From assembly GCA_900618795.1 (NCBI GenBank), contig UYJD01000014.1, positions 570,930 to 634,929 of the forward strand: 64,000 nt of DNA, given 5' to 3'. Under the pieces are notes generated by a model. It had not been told where the DNA came from, did not search any database, and saw nothing but the letters and a program-made list of their open reading frames with translations. A program made the translations under genes and the position numbers. Source of the stretch: Cyanodermella asteris. Taxonomy: Eukaryota > Ascomycota > Lecanoromycetes > Ostropales > Stictidaceae. Below, in pieces: positions 24,027 through 35,728 of this stretch; the stretch's first letter is position 1, and the number at the start of each line of letters is the position of its first letter.

Positions 24027-25278
24027 ATGTCTGCTGAGATGTCGGAGGTCCCGACAACCGCACTCTTCTCCCTTCCCAACGAGATCCTCATCACCATCCT
24101 CTCGCCATTCAGCACCCGGTCTCTCCTCCCTCTCTCACCCACGTGCACGCGCTTCCACGATCTGATCCTCCGAATCCTACACCATCGCCTCATCCTCGCC
24201 GCCTCGCTTCGCGAACACAAGATCATTTTCGAAGGTTTCCACCCTGGTCACAAGAATATCGAGCCATATCTCTTCTGTGACTATCTCGGCACACCACAGC
24301 TCTCTATATCCGACGACACGGGGCTGGGGTATCATGGCGGTCTCGGGAGGTTAGGAAATCTATACAGCTGGTTCAGGCCGGTGCCACCAGAAGAGAAGGC
24401 CAGATTGCGGCGGCCACACCCCGCGAGCGGGACACGGGAGCTTCAAGACAGCTCAGTGCCAGGATTCAGGCCATTTGGAGACGGGAGGGTGCTGGCGGAT
24501 GCGCCGCGGGAAAGAGATGGTGGAGAGGACGATGCGGGGGAGGGTAGCGCAGATACGAGAGTGCCTTTGGCAGCGTATCTGGCGTCACTAGATCCAGATG
24601 AGGGTTTCACTCAGATGTCTATGGTCACAAATTTGGTAAAGCTGGGGCCGCGGAGGGGCCTATTTGAGCATATTGTCAACGTGTCAGACTGCACGGTGCG
24701 GCTAAAAAGAGATTGGATGCAGCAGGTTGCGGCGAGCACGTACAACGTCGACACTGGCGTGGCCAATGAAGAGGAGGAAGAGCTGAGAACGATCTGGGTG
24801 GATGATGCGAAGAATATTGGCATGAAAGTGCGGATGAAGCAGCGGTCAATACGACATATCGAGGCCCCGGTTCTCTTTAGAGAATCAGAACCAGGAGTAT
24901 CGTATACGATGGAGTACGACGGTAAGTATGCGTCACGGCGCCGTTGGGAACGGTATTAACAGAGTCCACAGTGTTACTAATTCGAACGACACGCCTTCTC
25001 CTGGCCGTCGAAGAAGCGTTACTTCAAGACCGTAATGACGGCCCTGGCATGGCACTGATATTCGGCTCATTCGCGTCACAGATACCGCAACCGACCTAGC
25101 AGCCAGCGTCGAATCTCTAGAATCAGTCGCTTCAAACGAGGACGGCATTTGGGGTGTGGCGCAAGATATTGCAGCGGATGCAACAAGAGCGACGATATCC
25201 ATCGACGACAGAATTGCGCATCTGTGCCTATTGTTGCTGAAAAGAGACGGGCTTGTTCGAAGTGAGAACTGGGCATAG
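24027..25278 (+). CDS. F-box domain protein
   Basis: Probable substrate adaptor of an SCF ubiquitin ligase. Three exons, 24027-24921, 24972-25031 and 25082-25278, give 383 aa. The F-box lies near residues 12-55 (LFSLPNEILITILSPF, then LSPTCTRFHDLILRI). A central acidic, Gly-rich linker follows, and C-terminal sequence is conserved in character across both splice sites (YTMEYD joined to VLLIRTTRLLLAVEEALLQ, then TATDLAASVESLESVAS). Intron 1 has a GTAAGT donor; intron 2 is a 50 nt GTAATG...CACAG intron. Without intron 2 the reading frame stops after about 40 more codons, whereas splicing restores an open frame to TAG at 25278, which supports the model. The substrate-binding domain type is not recognisable. 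Confidence 0.82.
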
Positions 25279-25446
25279 TCCTCGCTCGCGGAATCGTTTC
25301 TGACTGCGTTCCAGGCAAAGATGGATAGTGTACAGGTCGCAGAGACTTATGATACAAGATGAGAGAGGAGGCGGGGACCCCAGAGCGGTCGAGTGATCCG
25401 AAGTCCACGGGCTATGTTCCAGCAATGCGCAGGCAATCTTCACGCC

Positions 25447-26070
25447 TTACAGCATTCCTTTGAGCAGTACTGTGACCTGCCCTCTGTCTACCGGCTTCCC
25501 TTCCAAAGGTCCGCCAGGCTTATAGAGCTCCTTAGCCACTGTTCCAATATTCGGGTTCCCGCCATCTGTTCGAAGGTTCCCAATTGTCTCTTGCAAAACT
25601 GCCTTAATCTCCTCTTCGCCCATTGTCTGTACCGTAGACGCATATTGCTCCATGACCGCGATCTGGGCGTTTTCCTTTTCCGCAAGATCCTCCCTCTTAT
25701 TACTCTGGAATTCCTGAACAGCGTCTTTCGAGGCCTGCGCACGTTTCCGCAATAGCGCTAGCATTTGGACATCAGTCTTCAGTGGGTTATTTGTTTTGGC
25801 GGCATTGGCTACTTCGGCGAGTACTGAGCGGAGAACAGAAAGTCTGGGGCTCAAGTCAGCACAGCTGCTGCGCGGAATATTACCCGGCTAACTCTGTGGC
25901 GAGACATACCTAGCTGTGTCTTTATCTTTCATGGCCTGCTTCAGGTCCCCTCTAAGTTTGAGCAGCAATGGAGGCGCTGGCAAATCAGACGCCATGCGTC
26001 TTTGATCTCTGAAGCAAGCTCTGCAAACATTGCGGCTCGCGAATCGTGACGTTCTGAGAATTGAGTTCAT
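25447..26070 (-). CDS. AIM41: Mitochondrial GatB/YqeY-domain protein (Aim41-like)
   Basis: Member of the YqeY/GatB tail-like family; yeast Aim41 is mitochondrial and the biochemical role is unresolved. Two exons, 26070-25910 and 25843-25447, encode 185 aa. The first ~30 residues (SILRTSRFASRNVCRACFRD) are basic and Ser-rich, as in a matrix-targeting presequence. The YqeY core begins with PPLLLKLRGDLKQAMKDKD and continues across the intron with TARLSVLRSVLAEV, then an Arg/Lys-rich helical region and ends with the short YqeY tail (GTVAKELYK...DRGQVTVLLK). The GTATGT donor and CCCCAG acceptor are clear. The gene diverges from NUP170 with 544 bp between starts. Confidence 0.9.
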
Positions 26071-26614
26071 GTTGATCGGTTCGACGAATGGATTTCAGCG
26101 GTGGATGCGTCGTTCAGTCGGTTCGAGCTGTGCCGATTAAGATCAATTGTTGCGAGCAGCGAGTTGCACATAGTCTGCGGAGTGAATTCGAGAGCTCAAG
26201 CTCAGATCGCCGGCACGTGACTAATTCGCGCCTAGCGGACAGTAACGCGGCGGCGAAACAGTTGGGCCGCATCCGGGACCTTTGTCCCGTTGAAGCTCCA
26301 TCACCAGCCGAGACAACATTTACAACTGCTGCACTCTCTACGCTGTCATTACCTTACGAGCACCACCTTCACGGCAATCACTTTTCCCCCCAGCCCATAG
26401 TGACAGCATGCTTAGCTAACAACTCCGGCTTCACGCGACAAGCTTCAGCCAGCATCGCAGCTGTCGGCGCGTCCTCGAAGCTTTATTTCTCCCGCTCGTT
26501 CATCCTCCCACCGCACGCGACTTTCTCCATTCTCTTTCCATTGACGCCTTCAACACGCCTGGTCGCATGGGCCGCAGTCCTTTAGCACGATCAATACCTG
26601 GGCAAAACCTCTAA
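26071..26614. promoter_or_regulatory. Divergent promoter region AIM41 / NUP170
   Basis: 544 bp between two start codons facing away from each other. Pyrimidine-rich stretches precede the NUP170 start. No specific factor site is claimed. Confidence 0.5.
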
Positions 26615-29600
26615 ATGTCTAGCTCATACACATTCACGTCGCCTCAGCGACCGGTTCCCGGGCACTTCTTCCAGACACCAGCCGCGAACAGGACCGGCGC
26701 ACCGGTGCAAAGACCAGCTTTCGGCCAAGCACAGGGGAGCTTCGTCGGGAGCGTGCCTCTGGCTCTGGAAAGGCAGGAACAGAATGGTGGACAGCAACAG
26801 CAAGGCGCAGACCTCGCGCCTGGTGTTGTGGCCGGGCTTGCAGAGTTGTCGCCAGTTGAGCGTGGCGCGAGGACGATCAATGAGACGTTAGCAAAAGAGG
26901 CGCAATACCCGGAATTGGACACATATGTTGGACGTAAGTTTGGGACCCCGGACATGCTTGACCGACCTGCTAATAAATCACAGATGGAATCTCTTCAGCG
27001 TACGATGCGGTGGACGCAAACCACTCAGCATGGGCCCCGTTCCGAGAACATGCGAAATACCCCATACCAAACGAGATATTTGAGCAGTACAACAAGTCCC
27101 ATCTCAGCACAATGATGGGCATATTCGCGGAAATCAACCATGCATGGGTAGCCATCGACAATTCAGTTTACCTTTGGGATTACACACAGCGCAACCCGGA
27201 ACTGCTGGGTTTCGAGGATCAGCCAAATGCCGTGACCGCCGTTCAGCTAGTCACTCCTAGGAAGGGTGTCTTCATCGGCGCAATCAAAAAGCTCCTTGTG
27301 ACTGCGACCCTCAACGAGATCGTTCTGATCGGCATTGCGATCGAAGAGAAGGATGGCGCTAAGCATCTGTCTTTGTTTTCAACGAGGATGTCCGTTTCAG
27401 TCAGAGGTCTGCAGGTTTCCATCATTGAGGGCACGGCTGACGGGCGAATATTCTTTGCGGGCGACGGCGACAACGACGTGCATGAGCTCACTTACCAGCA
27501 AGAGGAGCGGTGGTTCTACAGTCGGTGTGCCCGGATCAACCACACAACCAGTCGGATTTCCCAATACACACCCAACTTCTCGTTCTCATCCTTCAGGGAT
27601 CCAGTCGAGCATGTCAAGCAAATTGTTATTGATGATACTCGATCTCTCCTCTACACTCTATCCTCACAATCGAACATTCGGGTACTCCACCTCCAACCGG
27701 ACAACGCTGTCAATGTGGCAGTCGTCAAGAAATTGAAGGAAACTCTTGGCGATGTTGGCCATACAATGACTCAGACGCCTCTCATTACACAAGACACCAC
27801 TATCGTCTCGATTTCGCCAATCTCCGCCAGAGAAGCAAGCACGTTCCATCTCGTGGCCGTCACTTCCACCGGCTGTCGACTATTCATGAGCGCCAGTTCG
27901 GCACATGGCTGGGGATTGAGCACATCTCAAGCACCACACAGTGTGCAGGTCAGACATATCAAGTTTCCGCCACCTGCCGCGACAGCGCAGCAACCGCCAT
28001 CGAACGGCAGCAATGGGTCTTCTCAGCAGCTAGTCTCTGGTCCAGGTGGCGCAGAACCTATCAACACCACAAGCACCTCGCTGGCGCATGTTGAGAAGGC
28101 TGTGCGATTCGCCCCCGGGCACTTCTTCTGCTTTACTGCAAAGCCAGATGGCAAAGACTCTGTGTTCATCAGCGCACCTGATACAGGGCGGATAGCCAAG
28201 GGAATGGAACCACAATCTCATTCGAAGTTCATGGAGCTGAGTTGCAAATTGGAGATTATGGGCATCACTGAAGGAGTCGGCAATGTGAACTTGGTCGCTG
28301 CCGCGGCTTCGACACCAATCGGCTTCGGCAACGAGCTGGCAGTACAATTTGATCACCTCCCAGCTGATGTTGCCGTTCTGTCCAATTGCGGTGTCCAAAT
28401 CTTTCGGCGACAACGGCTGGTCGATATCTTCTTCACTGCCTTGAAGACTAACGAGGGGGCAGAAGGACGGAGCGGCTCCGCGAAAGCCTTTGTGAGATTG
28501 TACGGCAGGAGCGAGACGGCCGCCACATCCTTGGCTGTTGCATGCGGCGAAGGTTCGGCCAATGGCGCGGATGGCACCCGTATGCAATTTGGTGACACTG
28601 ATGTTCAGGCCTTTGCTCAGCACGTTTTCGTCGAACATGGTGGAAGAGCCACTCTGAACGAGAACACTATTGGTGATCAGAACATTGCTCCAATAGACTC
28701 CGTGAAGCCATCACCACGTCACGATGGCATTGCCCTATACATATCGCGGCTTGTGCGATCTTTCTGGAAGTCGACAATAATCAGCGAGGAGATCACGCCC
28801 ACAGGCGGTTTGGTCATCAAGCCAACGGTCTCTCTGGACAAGTTGAGACAGAGCCAGCAGCGTTTGATTAGATTAAGGGACTTTCTGAAGAGTAACGCAT
28901 CCTTCATCGACGGTTTGAATGGTCCAGAGGCTGGCAGACACGCATCGACCAGGCAGGAGGAAGTCAATCACAAGGCGGAACACCGGGCGCTGGTTGCACT
29001 CCAAACGCTAACTGCCCACAGCATTGAGGCGATCTCATTCGTGCTCACTCTCCTTAAAGAGAGACCTGAGGAGATTGTTGTCCTCCTAGACAACGACACC
29101 CGACAGCAAGTTCGCTCGTTGACCTTCGAGGAGCTGTTCAGCACCACCAAAGGCCGGAACCTTGCCAAAGAATTGGTTAAGACGATCGTAAATCGCAACA
29201 TCGCCAATGGCGCGAACGTCGATACTGTTGCAGATGCTTTGCGGCGCCAATGTGGTCAATTCTGCAGTGCCGAGGATGTCATCGTATTCAAGGCCCAAGA
29301 ACAAATTCGACGTGCCACTGAGCAAGGTATCAACAGTGACATCGGTCGAAATCTTCTCAATGAAAGCCTTCGATTGTACAAGCAGGTGGCAGCGACTATC
29401 AATTTCGAACAACTTAATTGGGCAATCGCCAGATTTGTGGAGGCGCAGTTTTATGCAGGTGCACTTACACTCGCATTGGAAGTGGCGCAGGAGATGGACA
29501 GAGCCAATCGCGCTTTGTCTTGGATTCAGGACGGCAGGCCAGCAGAGGTAAGATAACAATCTGCTATTGAGTGGCCGATACTTTACTAACGCGCTCAGGA

Positions 29601-30831
29601 CCCTCGGGCGGCTATCTTTGCTGATCGAAGGAGGTGCTACGACACCATTCACAATGTGCTCGACATCGCGGACAAGGCCTTGGGTGAAGCGAGGTCCGAT
29701 AGTGTTGAGCACGGCGCAATGATGAGAAGACGACAAGAAGCCTACGAAGTAATAGACGAGTCCCGCGACGAGGTCTTCCAGACGGATCTTTACGACTGGT
29801 ACTTTGCGAAGGGGCAAGCTGACAAACTCCTTGGCATTCAATCACCGTTCATCCTCACCTACCTCAACCGCCGATCAGGAGACGACATTGCGATCGCAGA
29901 CTTGCTGTGGAGATATCAGCTGCAGCATAACCGTCCACACGCCGCAGCAGAGACACAACTCCTCCTCGCCGAGAGTGAGTTTCAAATCGATCTTGGGAAG
30001 CGCATTGAGTATCTTTCCCGCGCCAAAGCCAATGCTCAAAGCTATTCTCCGGGAGCGACGAGAACGCAGAAGCAGCGTCTTCTGCGAAGAGTGTCGGAAC
30101 TTCTTGACTTGGCGTCTCTCCAAGATGATCTGCTACAGCGTCTCCTGGGTGACACGCGCATCCAGAATGACCGCAAGGAGGCTCTGCAGCAAGAACTCGG
30201 ATACAAAATCCTGGAGCTCCAAGTTCTTTTCAACAAATATGCTGATGGTGCTTCATACTTCGATCTCTGTCTGCTAATGTACCAAGTCGCCGACTACCGT
30301 GTCCCGACCGATATTCGTTCGTATTGGCGTTACCACGTTGAGGCGACACACCACCAGGCACTTGAAGCGGGTCAAATCGAGCCTTATGAGGCCGTCGCCG
30401 ACACTGTCCGCACCCTCGGCCGCCGCATGAACCTTTCAGAGATCACATTTCCCGTGGCTGACCTGCTTCCTCTGCTCAAACGATATGCCTTCGAGCGCCA
30501 GCCCGGCAAAGGCTCTCCGGTTTGGGTAGCAGATGTCTTCCTGGATCTCAACGTCCCACCAGAAAGTATTTTCAGTGTCTTGGAGGGCATGCTGTACAAC
30601 AATGAGCCTCCATTCACAAACAAGAATAAGTCAAGCGTTGCGGACGATATGCTGTACGTCGCGGAGCGCTGGTACCACGAGTCGAAACGAGGTCCTGAAA
30701 CTCTAATGGGCTCGGAAGCCAACGCCCAGAGCGTCGTAGAGAGCCTGAAGCACGCCCTGCCAGATATGAGCAGAGGCAATCAGGAGGTTGCGAGAACCAT
30801 GATGGCGACAATTAGCCAAAGGCTGGGTTAG
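26615..30831 (+). CDS. NUP170: Inner-ring nucleoporin of the NUP155/NUP157/NUP170 family
   Basis: Large non-FG scaffold nucleoporin of the inner ring of the nuclear pore complex. Three exons, 26615-26933, 26984-29547 and 29599-30831, encode 1371 aa, the usual size. The disordered N-terminus is followed by the conserved entry to the beta-propeller (YPELDTYVGHGISSAYD formed across intron 1, then PFREHAKYPIPNEIFEQY) and propeller blades to about residue 500 (MGIFAEINHAWVAIDN, VYLWDY, FIGAIKKLLVTAT, SRISQYTPNFSF). The rest is alpha-solenoid, ending with DRVLDLNVPPESIFSVLEGM-like helices. Introns are 50-51 nt with GTAAGT and GTAAGA donors and TACTAAC branch in intron 2. An insert rich in Gln, Asn and Ser near residues 440-475 looks lineage specific. 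Confidence 0.96.
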
Positions 30832-30864
30832 AGGAACAGCAAGCCCACCTATCGATCGTCATTG

Positions 30865-31891
30865 AAAGATGAGGAGTGGACGGTGGATCGCAACGAGAAG
30901 ACAACTTGCTGGAAAGAGGTCAATGCCATAGAATCCAATGCACAGGGCCATCGGCCTGAAGTTGAAGAACGAATCATCAGAGGCAGATCCAATCTGGAAA
31001 AGAACGAATCGCTGCAGGGTATTGCGCCACACCAACCCTTGGTGACCGCCCTCTGTCGCCACCGAATCAATCTTGGTCTGAAGTGAAATCCGTAGGAATT
31101 GGGACCGATGATCCTTTCAGGGATCGAGATCGGCCCAGAGCGGATGGCAGGCCGCAAGACTACCAGCTCAAGACTCCTCCGGCTATAAACAGATGTGGTC
31201 CTGTTGGAGAACCAATGGAGAGAGACTCGCCGTCAAGATGGCCACCTACGTCAAGTGGCCGGCCCTCTCCAGATGAAATGCCTCCGCCTTCGTCCCATCC
31301 ACAGCACCCCAATTTGATATCTATGCAAAAAGACTCAATCTTGATTAGGCCGCAGGGCACAACACCGAGGAAAGGTTCATTCCCCCAGCAAAAAGCCTCG
31401 TGAAGCAAAGCCTCTGCCCACTCTCCTTGCTTTGACGATGAGCCACTTTACCAACCAAAGCGCCGTCGGCATTCGAGGCCAGCAACTCCACTAGAACCAG
31501 TTATCGACCTTACACCATCTCTGAGCGACGGTCTCCCAGACTTCCGGAATTCTCTCGACGAAGTCACCGACCAAGACAACCACGGAGCTTACCACTCACG
31601 GAACCAGCATGTTGGGCCTGCCCCTTCAGCTTCACCACGATCCAACTCTCCTCCCCCTCCACCATCACCTCCTCCCTCGCCGAGGCCGAGACATCGAGTG
31701 TTGGCGATGTGGGAAAGTCCGGTTCCAGATGTGCCTAAGGAGACCTTCGAGCCTTTGATGGAGGAGATAAATCTGTTTAGGGGGGATCCGACGACGCCGT
31801 CGAAGGCGTCTGACAAGAGAGTGGTAAGCGTGAGGAAGATGGGGTCGGGTGGTGTTTTCTCGACAGAGAGAAAACGGAAAAACTCAGCATA
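30865..31891 (+). pseudogene. Unresolved or disrupted coding stretch downstream of NUP170
   Basis: One plus-strand frame is open from about 30977 to a TGA at 31401-31403 and then, in the same frame, from 31404 to a stop at about 31889. Composition is protein-like throughout: TDDPFRDRDRPR, SPSRWPPTSSGRPSPDEMPPP, then DDEPLYQPKRRRHSRPATP, a Ser/Pro-rich run and MWESPVPDVPKETFEPLMEEINLF near the end. This looks like a disordered, nuclear-type protein with a KRRR basic patch. Either an intron covers the TGA (the stop lies in a GTGAAG that could be a donor; intron ends at 31477 or 31525 would keep frame), or the gene is a pseudogene or contains a sequencing error. No start codon is obvious; ATG at about 31215 is the first in frame. 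The family is not recognised. Confidence 0.45.
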
Positions 31892-32568
31892 AACAAAATA
31901 TAGCCCCCTACCACATTAATCGGACCCGACCATTCGTGTTTCTGCGGTCCTTGATAGATTGTAATCGTTTGCTTGCTTGATTCTGCATGTGTGTATGTTT
32001 CGGCTGCGCTCAAGGTAAAGATGACCGTGGTTGCTTAAAATATCTGGCCAAGAGCGTCACTCCCCATGCCGTACATAGCTCTGAAGCACGATTCTGCTCT
32101 AGACGTACTCAAAGTAACCGCAATATTTGCGGCGAAGTTAATTTCGACGAACAGAGAAATTGCTGATCTGAGCAATGACAAGCCCGGCACTTGATGATAC
32201 AACACTAAACCGCTTCCCGACTCGTGTACTGCCTCCTCTTTCGAAGATCTACCCCTACGTCGATAACAAACCTCAACTCTTCATGGCTCTACTCATGCTC
32301 GGGCTCTTGAATACCAACACTTCTGTAGGAGGCAACCGCGCCAGACTTGCCCCGGATAGTGGGGCTGAGAAAATCCTTTGCGGACATCCTTCCTGCGGCT
32401 GTTTGGCCACTTAAGGACGCTGAAGATCCCCATACTATCAAAGCTACTGGTAGCTGTTGCCGATTCTATTCGGACTTTTGGCTGTATTACATCGGCCTAT
32501 TGCGTTGAATTTCCAAACGTTTCCGTCTGATCGTTGAACCTCTGTGCCACAATATTGATTCCCTGATC
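31892..32568. other. Intergenic region
   Basis: Contains one 79-codon frame at 32175-32414 with no motif. The final ~100 bp should hold the oxidoreductase promoter. Confidence 0.45.
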
Positions 32569-33816
32569 ATGTCCACTAAAGAATTCAACGTTGCCGTAAT
32601 TGGCTATGGCATGTCTGCAAAGGTTTTTCACATTCCTCTGATTCAGCATGTAGCCGGCTTCAAGCTTCACGCCGTCCTACAGCGGACCGTAAAGCCAGAA
32701 GATGATCCCAGCAAGGACCACTCGGGAGTCAAGACCTATCGCAAGCTCGAAGAGGTCCTTGCCGACAACGATGTTGAGGTCGTTGTTGTGACGACAACAC
32801 CTGAGACGCATTACGATATCGCAAAGGCAGCTCTGCAGGCAGGCAAGCACGGTAGGTGATCTGTACGGACAAGTCCGTAATTTCGTGAAACATAAAGTTG
32901 ACAATGACCTGCAGTCATTGTCGAGAAGCCTTTCGCTCCAACATCAAAAGAATGCTTCGACCTCGTTCAGCAAGCCGAATCCGCCGGCAAGCTTATCACA
33001 GTCTACCAAAGTGAGGTGTCGTCCTCCAGACCTGTCTTGCTTTGATTTACTCACGCCTCATAGATCGCCGCTTCGACTCCGACTTCCTGACCCTCAAGTC
33101 CCTCCTCCCCAAGCTTGGCCGCATCGTTGAGTTTAACAGTCATTTCGACCGCTACCGAGCTGCGGCACCGACCAATTGGAAAGCAGCGGCCATTCCCGGT
33201 GGAGGCGTCATCTACGACCTTGGATCCCATTTGATTGATCAGGTTGTGAATCTGTTCGGCGCGCCAAAGAAAGTCACTGGCTTCGTGTATTCTCAGCGTG
33301 AGGGACCGGTAGTGGAGGGCGCGGAGGATAGCTGCACAGTGCTGCTGCATTACAAAAATGGCATGCTAGCCACCGTGAAAGCGGGTGTGCTTAGCGCTGA
33401 AACCGAGCAATTGAGGTTCTGGGTCAGGGGCGCGGCGGGCAGCTGGAAGAAGGTAGGAAGAACGTCAAACCCGATCTGACGACGAGTCCAGCGCTGACCG
33501 TGACATTCAGTTCGGACTTGACACGCAGGAGGACGAGCTCAAGGCAGGTCGCCGACCGGCAGATGAGGGCTTCGGACAGGAACCCGAAAGCCAGTATGGT
33601 GCCTTGACCACGATGGTTTCTGAGGGCAAATTTGACAAGAAAACGTCGACACCCCCGGGACCTGGTAAATACGTGGACTTTTACGGTGGGTTGCTAAAAG
33701 CCTTGAGAAGTGAGGGCGAGGCTCCGGTCGACGCGAAAGTTGTGGGCCAGGTCATTCGTGCCATCGAGCTAGCAAGGCAGAGCAGTAAGGAAGGCAAGAC
33801 TCTGGATTTCGCCTGA
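32569..33816 (+). CDS. Gfo/Idh/MocA-family NAD(P)-dependent oxidoreductase
   Basis: Predicted sugar or diol-type dehydrogenase with a Rossmann domain and a C-terminal alpha/beta substrate domain. Four exons, 32569-32851, 32915-33010, 33064-33452 and 33511-33816, encode 357 aa. The nucleotide site is VIGYGMSAKVFHIPLI (10-25). The diagnostic EKPFA motif lies at about 98-102, just after the first splice junction (GKH joined to VIVEKPFA). The GFO/IDH C-terminal part contains GGGVIYDLGSHLIDQ with the conserved Asp and His. The ending PPGPGKYVDFYGGLLKAL and GQVIRAIELARQSSKEGK is typical of fungal members. Introns are 53-63 nt and the frame is kept at all three. The substrate cannot be assigned and no pathway neighbour is present. 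Confidence 0.93.
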
Positions 33817-34005
33817 CTGGATCTAGATCTCAGGTTGAAACTGTAGGAGGTGGGAACCAAGATTAACTGCTTGGTCATGCAGTGCTGAGTCTGCGCTCGC
33901 AGCCCTCGCCACGCGGTGCAAATTAGCAACTGGAGTCCAGGATGAATGTCCTTATTGTATTACGCCCTCATTCTCGCACTTTTTTTCCGGAAAAGCCCAT
34001 CGCGA

Positions 34006-34905
34006 TCAATTGAACAAGAACTCCCTGATGTATGACCTTGGATCATTGATATCCTCGTCAGAACGAACGTTTTGTCCGAACTTGTCCGGAAATGCCTCTT
34101 CGTCGAAGAATAAAGGCAAGACAAACTTGTCACGGGAGTGCATCTCGCCAGAGGTCTCTTTCGCCAAGGCTAATGTCGGCTTCCATCTTGACGCATCATG
34201 ACTATCGTCGACGACGATAAGGTTTTGCCAGCGAGCCAAGTCCTTCAACAAGCTCATGTCGATTTCTCCCAACTTTCTGATGAGATTCTGACACCAGAAA
34301 ATGGCGAAAGACGTTACAACGTGGTGAAGGAAGAGGAATCGGAGGGAGTGCATCTTTGTTCTTTCCAGGTTCCTGAACAGGGGCTGGTCTGTGAAAGAAG
34401 TGGAGATCAGGTCAGGTGGCTTGACGATGAACTCATCCAGGATAACGTTGTTGATGACTTTGAAGACACCTTTCATGAGCGACTTCAGGCACCATTTGTC
34501 AGCCAGCAGGTAAAATCGAGTCCAGTATTCGGAATTCCCGCCAATATCTTCAATGTCGCTTGGGCTGAGGCCTTGATACAGCCACTGGATGAACAGCTCG
34601 AATTGCTTCGATACTCGCTTCATTAGTCTACTGTCATTGTAGGGGCACATACCTGACCATTTCTGCGAAACCGAAGGCGCTGATTTGTCCCTTGCGCACA
34701 GAATCCGAGTGACTGTAACTATAGGTTTGTACTGCGGGAGAAACGAATAACCGACGATGATAGAATTTACGGGAACGTCCTCTGGTTCCAGCGCAAAACG
34801 AGGAGTCTTCTGCGCGTATACATGTACATGACTATGACTTGGCCAGCTCAGCGCTGACGCCTGCACAAAGACTAATAGCGGCGTCTGACAGACGGGATAG
34901 AGCAT
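34006..34905 (-). CDS. BTB/POZ-like protein with degenerate N-terminal BTB half
   Basis: A single open frame gives 299 aa from ATG at 34905. The C-terminal two thirds match the gene at 42376-43221 at the level of motifs: FELFIQWLYQG (against FRLFLLWLYQG), DKWCLKSLMKGVFKVINNVIL, LRFLFLHHVV and SLLKDLARWQN (against SLLRDIAKWRN). The WLY(Q/T)G motif is the end of the BTB core in many fungal BTB proteins. The preceding BTB strands are only partly recognisable (EPEDVPVNSIIVG, then ILCARDKSA), so this copy may be decaying or contain an unresolved intron around 34640-34660, where a GTATGT occurs. Function unknown; fungal BTB proteins of this kind may act as Cullin-3 adaptors, which is inference. Confidence 0.65.
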   Translation of the reverse strand: MLYPVCQTPLLVFVQASALSWPSHSHVHVYAQKTPRFALEPEDVPVNSIIVGYSFLPQYKPIVTVTRILCARDKSAPSVSQKWSGMCPYNDSRLMKRVSKQFELFIQWLYQGLSPSDIEDIGGNSEYWTRFYLLADKWCLKSLMKGVFKVINNVILDEFIVKPPDLISTSFTDQPLFRNLERTKMHSLRFLFLHHVVTSFAIFWCQNLIRKLGEIDMSLLKDLARWQNLIVVDDSHDASRWKPTLALAKETSGEMHSRDKFVLPLFFDEEAFPDKFGQNVRSDEDINDPRSYIREFLFN

Positions 34906-35728
34906 CAGATGTATGACTGTCCCGTATATCCGGAAACATGTAAGTCGACTCTCTCCACGTTCATTTTCTTGTCTTTGCTTCTTGCCATCAGAACCTCGAC
35001 AAAACCCACTATCCCACTGCGTTGCCTCGACTAGTCTTAAGACCAACAAATTTTCAGGACTATATTGTAGCCTTTCAACAAGTCCTGCGCACCCAAAATC
35101 TTCAGCGCATCATCTACGAAAGGAACCAGATCCGATTCCCGTTGAGGACCACACCCACTCGGAATGCCAAGCCGAGCCAGAGGTAACGGCAGCAAGCAAG
35201 CAGACCAGAAAGATGGTGCCAACGTACAAAGCACGAGAACTCCCGATCGAACTCGCCTTGCGGTCATGATCACCGCCTGTAGAGCAGTCGCCTCGTCGCA
35301 GGGCGGAAAAGATCAGGAAATCGAAGTCGAAAAGCCGAGCAGAGATGCGAGCGCCCCAAAAACAAGTGAGCCCTTTGAGAGCCTACCACACAATGCTCGA
35401 TGCAAAGAAGCGAAAACGAGGCGACAAGTCTGAGTCAATAAAAAACCTCGGAACCCACGCCCACTTCAATAGGTTCAAGGAGTTGATCATCACGTCCGGT
35501 GCAACACAATGAAGAGCGAGTCAATGGAATCAATGTAAATTCGAACCGTACGAAAACACATCTCCCTCTGGCACTGTGTTTCGCCAGCTCATACAAGTTC
35601 ATGCTAAGACCATAGTTGATCTGTGCTGTCGCTCATTGAGAATGCCACCATTAGCAAACCCCATATAAAATTACCCACCAACGCCGTATATCAGCCATGT
35701 CATGAACATCGTGAAGAAGCAGTTTATT
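34906..35728. other. Intergenic region between the BTB-like gene and NOG1
   Basis: The only notable frame, plus strand 35164-35433 (89 codons), has no motif. No gene is called. Confidence 0.45.

Noticed and set aside
34913-35433. Possible plus-strand gene between the BTB-like gene and NOG1
   Set aside because: Frames of 89 and 118 codons do not join by good splice sites and show no family signature.
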